Positions 55,274-64,000 of a stretch of 64,000 nucleotides of DNA are shown one piece after another. The stretch covers positions 33,254,852 through 33,318,851 of the forward strand of contig CM034607.1 in NCBI GenBank assembly GCA_020091685.1, given 5' to 3'. Both the position numbers and the translations under genes were made by a program. The DNA comes from Lutjanus erythropterus. Lineage: Eukaryota; Chordata; Actinopteri; Lutjaniformes; Lutjanidae. Numbering within the stretch: position 1 is the stretch's first letter; each line of letters opens with the position of its first letter. Below the pieces are notes generated by a model. It was given only the letters and a program-made list of their open reading frames with translations. It did not search any database and had not been told where the DNA came from.

Positions 55274-56499
55274 GCGATAAAAAGATGTGCTCCTGAATTT
55301 GTTTGCAGATTCCTCCGACTGGCATTTAGCGACTGGCTGCTGAACATGGTGAAACATTTAGCAGCTAAAGAGCCTCTAAAGATCTTTTTCTCAGCTGCTG
55401 GTGGAGACAAAACACAGAGCTAAAAGGAGAGTGAATATAAGACTGTGAATCAGTCATGAGGTGGCATGACTCCAAATGAATACTAAGGATTATCAGAGGT
55501 CGAGGGGCTCGGACATTCGGACAGAGCTCAGAGTAGAAATAGGGACAAAGACATATTAATTGCAATTATTTTGACTGCAATATGAGTTGTGATATTAAAG
55601 GAAATGATAATTTTTACATCAGTATTCTCACATTGAACATGGTATGTTATTTTTTCAGGGATCTGTACGAACCAAACATGTTTTCTGAAGTCTAGAGAGT
55701 GATGTGTTGGCCAGGATACCTCTGCTGCACCACAATATTTAATTTACATTTTTATTTTTAATATTTTGGGCGGAATGATAGCCTGCATCAGGAGGTCTAA
55801 GAGTATAGTCAGTAAAGTGCAAGTAAATTGCTTCGTTCATAATGGATAAAAATGAACAATTTGCTTTCTGCAGCTCTGGGTGATAGCTGGTTGCCAGTTT
55901 TGCTTTTGAGGACTTTGTCAGTTCATTAATGTGTTTCTGAAGCACAGCGTGATCGTGGTTAACCTTGATTTAGCTGGCTAAAGAGACAAAACAGGGGGAC
56001 AGACAGAGAGACAGGCGGACAGTTCACCAGAGGACAGGAGGGAGGCCGGAGCACCTTCATCTCCATTTCAATCACCATGTTAGCGGTGGGCTAATGGCTT
56101 TGAAATGACAACCTCACTGACACGCTCATCACACACTCATTCAGACACAGTTAGCAATGCAAATAAGGGAAGGTAAGCAGGAGGTTGTGAGACAGAGAAA
56201 GGGGGATAATTTAGATGCTAAAATGTTCCCAATTGTCAACATGTAGAATATTTCACCCCACTGGAGACAGAGGTGCCAGTGATGGAAGGGTGGAAGGCAG
56301 CTTAGCTTCTGAAAGCCCAAATGAGCACAATTATGCGCAGGCTGGTGCTGTGCATTAGCAAGCAAATGGAGAGACAGAATTTATGCAAAGTGGGCTCTGG
56401 GAAATTATGGTGGTTGCTGCAGAAGAAACACACAGCGTTGACTGCGTTGACTGAATGTCAGAAGGAGAGAGAGAGAGAGACAGATGCGTAGATGTTCTG
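55274..56499. other. non-coding DNA; eroded repeat and GACAGACAG patch
   Basis: 55560-55610 (AATTGCAATTATTTTGACTG, CAATATGAGTTGTGATATT) resembles a common fish repeat. 55985-56050 is another GACAGACAGAGAGACAGG-type patch like 26936-27310. A GA run lies at 56466-56480. Confidence 0.4.
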
Positions 56500-56800
56500 C
56501 GGAGGACCCTGCAGCGCAATCAAATCAGCCTCATCACAATTGAATCATAAGGGCTCTTCAAGACAATGTGTGACAAAAGTGCTGCAATATGAAGGCAGTT
56601 TAATTGTCTTAATAGCAAAACTCTCATTTGAAAGATGAGAAAGCATCAAAGGAAGCAGAGGAATAAGCTTCAGCGAAGGATGCAAATGGAGCATACAGAC
56701 TGTTTTGTTATCCACACATATGATCTTTATAAATTCTACGAAGGTGAAGGCAAAATTGGAGACAAAGACGCGAGAGAAATAAATCAACAGTGACATCAAC
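56500..56800. promoter_or_regulatory. weak conserved-element candidate
   Basis: Non-repetitive block with a series of motif-like words: CAGCGCAATCAAATCAGCC, CACAATTGAATCATAAGG, GTTTAATTGTCTTAATAG. The 84-codon minus frame is unmatched. Confidence 0.22.
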
Positions 56801-57610
56801 CTTAACTAAAGCAAAAATTCAACGTTTTAGGAAACATGTTTATTTGCTTTCTGTTTCTGTTGCAGTGCAGAGTCTGCAGAAGTTGCTAACAGTTGTTAAC
56901 TGCTGTTCATCATATGAGCTGCGATCAGATTTCATCCTTGTTCAACAAATATTTTGACTCCAAATAACAGAGATGCAGATTCACAGGGAACAAATATTAT
57001 CAGAGATCCTCTGTGGTTAGTGAAACATGTTGGGTAATTTGCAGTGGAATTCCGAGTTCACAAATGCATGCTTTTGTAATGTATTTTAGCAGAGAGCTGC
57101 ACGTGGCATGTGGAATGAATACGTGAGTCAGAATCTGGATATAAAGTGTGGCTGCAGCCGCTCCCGTGGGCTGTGTGGCTTCTCTGACCTTATAAAAACC
57201 AGAATCTTTGGTGACGTACATGCACTGGTCCTGCAGCCATTGTGGCCCGGCCGTGAAATTTAGAGAGGATCAAAACCACATCTGTGCGCGGCCTCAGACA
57301 GAAGCTATCGCATTGTTCTGACAACACATTATTCCAAAAACCCCAGTAGTTTGTTGGACGGAAATCTCACTTGTCCAACAGCCCATCATCCCAAAAATAA
57401 ACACCCACTGCACAGAAAATATACAGAGTTTGTTAGCTCAGTGACTGCTGACTCTGTTTATGGTGCTGATTTGGCAGGATTTTGCTCCTCTTTCTGGTCC
57501 TACACCAAACAACATTCCAACATTCATTTTTCACAACTAAATTGGAGTAAAATCCAGAGTTTTGCCTCAGTTGGTGCATTCCTCTGTCACCCAAATGGTT
57601 AGGGGCGACT
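56801..57610. other. non-coding DNA, nothing recognised
   Basis: No arrays or element ends. Frames are at most 83 codons and unmatched. Confidence 0.45.
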
Positions 57611-57765
57611 CTAACCTAACTGCACAGAGTGTGCATTTTTGGAGCAGTGGGTGTTTGTATTATTTTGAATAATAGACTGTTGGACAAAAGAGCTTTCGGT
57701 CCAGTGGGACACTTTTGAGGTTTCGGAATAACGGGCCTTCTGAACAATGGGCAGTCCCCAAATGG
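57611..57765. repeat. dispersed repeat family A, copy 2 (GGGC-word repeat)
   Basis: Aligns with 3076-3240: TCTAACCTAACTGCACAG, AGTGTGCATTTTTGGAGCAG, then AATAATAGACTGTTGG, CCAGTGGGACACTTTTGAGG, GGAATAACGGGCCTTCTG and GAACAATGGGCAGTCCCC. Same orientation as copy 1. Confidence 0.6.
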
Positions 57766-58199
57766 AGGCGAAAAAATCCACCTACCGGCACTTCTAAATC
57801 TCACTACTTATCACATTTTTATCTCCTTTGTCTAATCCGTTCAAAAAACTACAAAAGGGAAGAGTAAAAACATCAAGTGGCAATTTTAGGGGAGGATTAT
57901 GTTTCAATAACTTACTGAAGTGTCCTCTGGTTGCCTGGCAACCTTGCCAGGACCACAATATATATATATTCTGAACTAGACTAACATCTATGATATGATG
58001 CACATGCTAACAATGCAGAGGATTAGTCTCGTACTCATTTGTCAGGTATCTGATTTGAAAAATCAGGAACAATGCATCCAATCTGCCAACTGATCCCACT
58101 TTGACCTACACACAGCTCAGCCATTATTTCCGAATTAATTACGTGAATAGCACTCCCACTGACATTACTCACTGCTCATTCATTTCAGCTGAATGCAGC
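57766..58199. other. non-coding DNA, nothing recognised
   Basis: Short (TA)6 at 57958-57969. No gene is seen. Confidence 0.45.
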
Positions 58200-58530
58200 T
58201 GAATAGGGAAGTGATGAGGGTGTGGAGAAGGTTGAAAAGAGAGACTGTAAGAGAGCTACATGTGCTGTGTGGAATTAGAGTGGAGAGGACAGCATGAAAT
58301 GAAAATGGAAGGGAGACTATGGTTCGCGAGGAGAAGACGAAGGGGAGCAATTCTGCCTCTGAGTCATGAGGACAAGAAAATATAAAGGAGAAATAACCAT
58401 GAGTGGAGGATGCAGAGAGGAAAGGAGGAACTCGACAGCTGAGGGAAACAGAGATGGAGGGAGGTAAAGACAGGAAAAGACCAAAGCAAAAGTAAAGAGT
58501 GAGTGATGGATGAGAGGAAAAAGAGAAAGT
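58200..58530. repeat. 330-bp purine-rich tract
   Basis: The plus strand is dominated by A and G (GGAGAAGGTTGAAAAGAGAG, GAGGAGAAGACGAAGGGGAG, GAGAGGAAAGGAGGAAC, GGAGGGAGGTAAAGACAGG). Its complement gives a 158-codon Ser/Leu/Phe-rich frame (58180-58656) that I treat as an artefact of composition. Confidence 0.75.
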
Positions 58531-58667
58531 GATTCTCTGCTGTTTAGTCTTTACCAGGAAGGAACGTTCTGTTCTATTTCTTTCCTTTGATGGATGGAAA
58601 CAGAACAGTGTAAATGTGCTTGTGTTTGAAAATCTGCGTAGGGTTGGAGGCAACAATGTTATCCATT

Positions 58668-58969
58668 ACTCTGCATTCTTAGAAATAAAGGTGCTAGCTA
58701 GAACCACAGAGGGTTCTTTGGCTTGTGTCCAGAACCCTTTTTGGTTCCTGATAAACCCTTTCATGAAGGTTCCACTGAAAATCCTTTCAAATGTTTCTAC
58801 CTAGAACCCAGCATAAACATTAAACCTAACATCTGTGAAAGAATCTTATATGAGAGGTTCTACAGTGAACCCTTCTATGTTGTAATGGTTCCACCCAGAA
58901 CCCTCTCTGGGGGTTGTATTGAGAACCTGGACTCTTTCTGAGGGTACTAACATGAATCCACCCAGTGTG
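58668..58969. mobile_element. AGAACC-rich element, left part
   Basis: Left end CTTAGAAATAAAGGTGCT then AGAACCACAGAGGGTTCTTT, GGCTTGTGTCC matches 38078-38120 closely. GGTTCT and AGAACC words continue. The expected right end (AACCCTTATTTTTAAG) is missing because the element passes into a tandem array. Confidence 0.7.
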
Positions 58970-59357
58970 CTCTATCAAGAACCCTTTTATATTCCATGGA
59001 TTCATCTACATCCCATCCAAGTGGTTCCACCAAGAACCTTTTTATATTCTAAGGGTTTCATTTAGAACCCACACAAGGGTTTCACAGAGAACATTTTAAT
59101 GTTCCAAGGGTTTCATCTAGAACCCACCCAAGGATTCTACAGAGAAGCCTTTAATATTCAAATGGTTTCCTGTAGGCCCCACCCAAGGGTTCTAAAGAGA
59201 ACCTGTTTATATTCCATGGGTTTCATCTAGAATCCATCCAGGTGATTCTACCAAGAACCTTTTTATATTCTAAGGGTTTCATCTAGAACCTACCTAGGTG
59301 GTTCTACCAAGGAACTTTTTCATATTCCAAGGGTTCCTAGAGAACCTAAGGAACTCA
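58970..59357. repeat. minisatellite, 55-56-bp unit, about seven copies
   Basis: Units start at 58970, 59025, 59080, 59135, 59190, 59246 and 59302 with the word TTCTACCAAGAACC or close variants. Each continues TTTATATTC-AAGGG, TTTCATCTAGAACCCA and CCCAAGG. Spacings are 55, 55, 55, 55, 56 and 56. The unit is built of AGAACC/GGTTCT words from the host element, so the array arose by local amplification inside it. Confidence 0.92.
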
Positions 59358-60454
59358 CCTAGGAGCAGACAAAAAACTGAGAAAATTGTCTCATAAGAAT
59401 ATTGAATATAGAATATCGACCTTGCGTTTTTCTTTATTGTTCAGCTGAACATCGATGTATTTCATGTTACATAACATCATCATCATCTTCATTCTGCTGC
59501 TGAATTCCAGCGGTTCTCTTCTTCTTCGACTGACAGATTCCTGTTAGACGGCATCGACCGCTGCCTGGCAGTGAAAACGGCAATTGACGGAAAGTCTCGT
59601 CATTGGCGGGGAAGTGATGTGTCTTAATTGAGAGAACATCTCCTCAATGGCGGGGAAATAGTTTAGTAACCCGATTACTTTCGCCCACTCACCACTATAG
59701 TCTTCTGTAATGCTGAGGTCAAAAAGAAGCAAATGGTTCCTTTTTTGAAGACAGGGTTTTAGTAAGTCAGTAGTTAAGCCTGGCATTAAAAAGTCTAAAT
59801 CACTGCGAAAGAAAAAGTAACTTCTGCTAGCTTGTTTTTCTTCATACCATTAGCGACCCAGGTGCTAATTTGCCATTTTAAGCGTGTATGCCTTGTTGTT
59901 TTCCGGGGACTTTTAGAAACAAATAGTGGACGCTGTGATGCAGACTGAAACAAGTGTCCAATTACAGAGTACAGCCAGTGAGTCAGACTGTAGTCACTAC
60001 AACTGGTGAGTGTCTTGCAACATTGCCTGTTTTGTTGGACATTCAGTATCAACATATTTGCAATTTGCCAGGTATGTTAATTATAAAACTCATCATGTTA
60101 ACAGAAAACATAATCTGGTTTGTACTGGTTTCTTTGAAATGTATTTGCTGTAGCACAGTAGTTAAACAAACTTTATTTCTAGGAGACGGGGCTGTTCAGT
60201 ACACTCGAATAGAACATACTGTACAGTACTTGTATTTGTTCCAACACTGAATTCAGGCATAATGAGTGTTAGTGTGTGTACAACTATGAGGGGACTGGGA
60301 GCAATGCTAACACAGATGTTTGTGCATATGTGTATTTTTATGTGTGTGTGAGTGAGAGAGAGACAGAGGTATACAGAGAGAGAAATATCCATTCATGGTT
60401 AATGAGCATCAGAAACATGTGTGTGACATCTGGCAACAATGGGCAAAACCCTCC
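59358..60454. other. non-coding DNA with a repeated GC word
   Basis: CATTGGCGGGGAAGTG (59601) and CAATGGCGGGGAAATA (59646) repeat 45 bp apart. A (CAT)n run lies at 59475-59487. Frames up to 98 codons are unmatched. Confidence 0.4.
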
Positions 60455-60860
60455 AAACCCCACCTCATCCTCCTCTTCTCATCTGGCACCACGTTTCTTC
60501 CACTCTGCCACCCGTCCTCTTCCTCTCTCCTGGCATTCCTCCCCTCCTCTCTTCATCTTCCACACCCACGCTTCTCCTGACTGAAATTCACATCTTTAAA
60601 TCCTGCACTGGACAAATGTAAGCGGAGAGGAGTGACGTTGCCACAGGGATGATTGGGGGGGAAACAGAAAGTGGTGGTGGGGAGAGGGGAAACTTGATGG
60701 AGAGTAGGTGAAAGAGACAGATTTGGGAGGAAGTGTGGGGGTAGGGGGGTTGTAAGATGAAGGCTAATGAGGCAGCGTGATGAGAGGAGATGGTAAGAGT
60801 GAGGAGTCATCACCACTGAAGAGCGAATGAAAGAAAATGGTAAAATCATGGAGGGAGATG
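60455..60860. repeat. pyrimidine-to-purine strand switch with G-runs
   Basis: 60455-60590 is strongly C/T-rich on the plus strand. After about 25 mixed bases, 60615-60860 is strongly G/A-rich with G-runs: G7 at 60655-60661, GGTGGTGGGGAGAGGGG at 60673-60689, and GGGGGTAGGGGGG at 60736-60748. At least two potential G-quadruplex sites occur. The overlapping frames on both strands (60-102 codons) are artefacts. Confidence 0.7.
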
Positions 60861-60951
60861 CAAGGAAGTAGAAACACTCAAAGGACGGGAGGCACTTTGA
60901 GGATCACAACGGGAGGAAAGTGGTGGTAAGATGGAGTGAAAGCTGAGAGTC

Positions 60952-60980
60952 CACACACACACACACACAGACACACACAC
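60952..60980. repeat. (CA)9-G-(AC)n microsatellite
   Basis: A CA array interrupted once by AG (60969-60970). Confidence 0.92.
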
Positions 60981-61829
60981 CTCCTGTCTCCTCCCTGAAA
61001 GTGTACAGACCCATAAATCCCTCTGAAGCCAGCAGCGGTGCAGCTCAGCTCACAGCCACTGTATCCTCTCTCCATATTCCAAATCCCATGATGGTCTTAT
61101 TACCATAATCGGCTCTGTAGGGGAGCACAACAAGAACACACACGCAGCCAGTCGCTCAATTCGTCAGTCACCCAGTGGGCCAGTCAGCCACAGTCTACGT
61201 ATTTTACCTAAATCCCAAAATGACTTTGCCAAACCAGGTCTGCCAAGAAGTTGGATGATTCTGCGAGACAGAATTCTATCAACATTCAATGGTAATGCAG
61301 AGTAATGACATACTTTTTTTGCCAAAATTTTATTCAATGATCTGCACATGAAATGGTACCATGCTGCAGCTTCAGGTGTTCTTTTCAGACCATAATATCC
61401 CCAATTTTCCACCATTACCTTCAAAACAATCCCATCCCTGCTCATGCAGTAATAATAAAAAATATATACAGACAAGGCAATTATAAAAAAGAAGAAAACA
61501 AAAAGAAATTAGTAACAAAAAATGTAATAATAAAGGAAATACAAAAAGGGGGAAAACATGCATCAATTAAAAGATTGTGGAAAATGGACAACCAGTCATA
61601 CATAAAATCAACATCTCAACCTGTACATGTATATATCCATACATTGTTTGTGCACACGATCATTGTGAAAACGGCTGTATGCATATGCATGTATAGACCC
61701 TTACAGGACTGTCCACAGTCATTTACATCAAGTCAAACAACCATAAAAGTCCACCTGGACAACAGTACAGCTCCACCAAATGTTTCCTGGCATGGACGTA
61801 ATGCAGCAGAGAGCTGCTCATGCCTTGTC
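60981..61829. other. non-coding DNA, A-rich middle
   Basis: 61455-61560 is A-rich (AAAAAGAAGAAAACAAAAAG). A 103-codon minus frame (61164-61475) is unmatched. The region upstream of the BED-like exon contains no second coding block. Confidence 0.4.
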
Positions 61830-61934
61830 TCGAAATACTCGAGTAAACTTCAGATGTGCTGGAAGGAAGAATTCCCATTTCTTACAGGAAGTTTTGAAGG
61901 AAAGGGTCATGCATTCTGTAAACTTTGCCGGAAG
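61830..61934 (+). pseudogene. BED/hAT-type zinc-finger-like exon fragment
   Basis: Within a 202-codon frame (61353-61961) only the end looks like protein: a KYSSKL start, then WKEEFPFL, a GSFEGKG linker and AFCKLCRK. A WxxEFP(W/F)L segment followed by a CxxC pair is the opening of BED-like zinc fingers in hAT transposases and genes derived from them. The second half (His and Cys ligands) is missing, but the coding match stops exactly at AAG/GTAAAA, a strong splice donor, so it may be an exon with the rest downstream beyond or near the window end. Upstream residues are not convincing. Whether it is a live exon or transposon relic is undecided. Confidence 0.45.
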
Positions 61935-62819
61935 GTAAAACTATTCTGTGTTCTTCCCTGAGAATTAAAAGTAATAGTATTCGACATAAAAAACACTGTT
62001 GTAGTGTAGCCATTATTATTTTTCTTTAAAAGTCACCACAATGTGGGAAACAAAGTCTCTGAAACTCAAATGACTCAACTCAAACCATTACAATGGCACG
62101 TTTGGCAAATGTGTGCTTGATTAATTTTTCCAAATCAAGTAAGGAACAGAGCGCAGCTGCTTTCCTAAGCTTTTCTACTGGAGGTATCAAGGACTGTCCC
62201 CTTGGACTGAAGAAATTTGCAATTAAAACAAACAACTGACACAAATTGAACCTGGGGGTTTTGGGCCCCTGATGGTCTGTGGCCTCGGGCCAGTCGCTTG
62301 CTGTCCCTGGTTGGTAATCCAGCCCTGCTTATCTCAAGTACACAGTCGAGCACAGGGCTTTATTTTGTTTGGTTTTTTTTTTTGTGTGTGTGAGTGACTC
62401 TCAAAAAACTGAATCCATTTATATCTTGCAGGTGCTTAAATTAAGACTCTAGCCTACAGTACTTATTGTAAGTTGAAGATGGATGCAGGTAAGCAGCTTA
62501 ATGAGGCACGTGAAGCGGTTTTGGTGCATCTTCCTGGCATGTTTTCTCTGTGACAAGGTGTTGAATGAGCTTGTGAATCAACCCACCAGTCAGTCAGTCC
62601 ATTAGCTTCTCAGTCACCGCAATGGCCAACGAGCCAGACAGCCAAACTTTGCTCTCTCTGGCAATCTCTCTAACAGCTAACCTTGTTACACCTTCACCTT
62701 GGTGACACTGCACGCACACACACAAGCGCAAACATACTCGCACAGACTTGGCTAGATAACAAGGCCTGCAAATGAGGCTAACCTCATGTAGCGGAGCAGC
62801 CAATTAAACCCCAGCAGCC
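61935..62819. other. non-coding DNA; no continuation of the BED exon found
   Basis: I looked for a following exon with a HxxxC-type half-finger and found none. 62250-62335 (GGGGGTTTTGGGCCCCTGATG, GGCCAGTCGC, GGTTGGTAATCCAGCCC) has the texture of an old dispersed repeat. T10(GT)n lies at 62374-62391. Confidence 0.4.
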
Positions 62820-63010
62820 TCGCGCTACTCCACCGCTGCTCATAATAACGATGATGACGGCGATGATGGCGCCTGCACCGTCAAGACCAAACAAGTCGTG
62901 AAACATCGCCTCCCTCTAATCGCTCCTTGATTCTCCACGGAGACAAAAAGACACGAGGAGAGCAGGAGGAAGAGGAGAGGGGTGGAGGGAGAGGAGTTGA
63001 AAGGGTTTAC
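62820..63010. promoter_or_regulatory. CpG-bearing patch and purine tract
   Basis: 62800-62900 keeps CpGs (CTCGCGCTACTCC, AACGATGATGACGGCGATGATGG, GCACCGTC) with a CCAATTAAACC word just before. 62940-63005 is almost pure purine (GAGGAGAGCAGGAGGAAGAGG). A conserved element is possible, but weakly supported. Confidence 0.25.
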
Positions 63011-64000
63011 TGAGGCTTAGTTTAAAATATGCTTCTTGTTCTTCTTCCATGAACTAAATTTAGATGCTCACAGAGCTCTGTGGCACTTAACACAGCAAGT
63101 TAATGAAGCATGCAAACCAGCACCAACAGCTCCCCACCATGTGATACTGCTGGTAGCCTTTGGTATATGCATTCATTTACTGCTAGTGAGTCTGTTAGTG
63201 GGTCAAGATGGGAGTTGTACAGTGACCAAGACTTCACAAAAAGTATATAATCTGTGTAAATATTTCAATCCTGCATACTTATGAGGAGAGGAGGCTCCAG
63301 ACGATTGTCAAACCTGAAGCAATTTGGGTTTTGGGCTTCTGGAACTGACGGGCTACTGGATGTAAGACACTACATTTGCTTTCTCGTTCCCGATGTTTTG
63401 TCATGCATCACTGTGATTCAGACAGATGCACAAGGTATCCTTCAGCAGCTGTATGAGACACACTGGACTCTTGACGTAGTGTAAGGAGTGTTCTTTGTTC
63501 TTCTTTCACTGAAGAAATACTCCCCAGTTCTGACATAACTGATGCTGTCACAGAATCTACACTAACCTCCTCAAGAGCTGCCAGCTGCTTCCATGGACGC
63601 TTCTCGCTGTTGTCTCACATAAAACCATGTCCCTCCAACAGTTCCTCCTAGGACAATGATTGGCTGCAACACTTTTGGTGCACGTGTGTCAATATTCTCA
63701 TTCATTTTAACCATATTTCAAGTAAACTGGCAAAAAAGAAAATGCAAATGATCGCTTGTTTCTATCCACTACTGTTGTGTGATTATAGAAAACTATTCTA
63801 CCATTACAGAAGAGGATGTTATAATATGACATAATTTAAGGCATGGTAGTCAAACCTCAAACACAGACAAATAATGCAGAAATAATGTCTATATTTCGAT
63901 TTTGTTTCATGAACTTTTATGAGGTGGGTTCCATCAGATCTGTGCGGATTGATCATGGATGTTTTATATTGGTGTTATGGGAGCGATGTGGAGACTGTCA
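63011..64000. other. non-coding DNA, nothing firm
   Basis: An 82-codon plus frame (63036-63284) contains one hydrophobic stretch resembling a membrane segment (ILLVAFGICIHLLLVSLLV), but it has no family resemblance or splice signals. The remainder to the window end is AT-rich. Confidence 0.4.

Noticed and set aside
58180-58656. 158-codon Ser/Leu/Phe-rich frame on the minus strand
   Set aside because: It is the complement of a purine-rich tract; stop codons are rare there for compositional reasons.
58970-59357. CRISPR-like array
   Set aside because: Units are contiguous with no unique spacers and the genome is vertebrate; it is a minisatellite.
61353-61829. Upstream part of the 202-codon plus frame
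   Set aside because: Only the last 35 or so codons look protein-like; the upstream part is A-rich, low-complexity and unmatched.
63036-63284. Small frame with a membrane-like segment
   Set aside because: One hydrophobic stretch alone is not evidence; no signal peptide, homologue or splice context.

Overview
This window looks like nuclear DNA of a ray-finned fish, probably a percomorph teleost. The evidence is the mix of repeats: Rex3/RTE-type and L2-type LINE 3' ends with short tandem tails, a Tc1-like transposon end, MITEs with TTAA or TTA flanks, very long (GT)n arrays, and AT-rich sequence lacking bacterial gene organisation. The species cannot be named from the sequence alone.

I found no convincing host protein-coding gene. 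Every reading frame above about 150 codons is explained by a microsatellite, a minisatellite, a purine/pyrimidine-biased tract or a transposon. The window is therefore either a large intron or a gene-poor intergenic region. The only coding traces are fossils: a Rex3-like reverse transcriptase (21.9-23.1 kb, minus) and its 3' end (53.5-53.9 kb, minus), an L2-like reverse transcriptase tail (51.8-52.55 kb, minus), two copies of another LINE C-terminus (39.9 and 45.6 kb, plus), the first ten codons of a Tc1-like transposase (30.25 kb, minus), and one BED-finger-like exon followed by a good splice donor (61.8-61.9 kb, plus).

Layout. 0-9 kb: unique AT-rich DNA with a 364-bp TTAA-flanked MITE (5.8 kb) and a CpG-retaining candidate regulatory block (6.9-7.45 kb). 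9-20 kb: first copy of a 300-bp dispersed repeat, (GT)n arrays, a PIF/Harbinger-type MITE with TTA duplication (14.6-15.1 kb), a CpG-rich promoter-like segment (17.0-17.3 kb) and a 42-bp minisatellite (19.3 kb). 20-31 kb: Rex3 fossil, 21-bp minisatellite, a second CpG-retaining block (24.6-25.0 kb), GACA-rich DNA with an RFX X-box, a palindromic MITE next to a Tc1 end, and a GC-rich pocket at 31 kb. 31-46 kb: many short dispersed repeats, an AGAACC-rich TIR element (38.0-38.55 kb) and two LINE tails. 46-54 kb: a hammerhead-like motif (47.0 kb), a diverged tandem duplication (48.6-49.4 kb), long microsatellites, and LINE tails. 54-64 kb: purine-rich tracts, another AGAACC element carrying a 55-bp minisatellite (58.7-59.35 kb), a strand-asymmetry switch with G-runs (60.5-60.85 kb) and the BED-like exon.

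The observations I rate highest are a roughly 60-bp inversion inside the L2-like LINE, the hammerhead-ribozyme-like motif, the AGAACC element family with its internal 55-bp tandem array, the intact-looking Harbinger MITE with a 151-codon frame, and the BED-like exon. Conserved-element and promoter calls rest on composition and motifs only and would need cross-species alignment.
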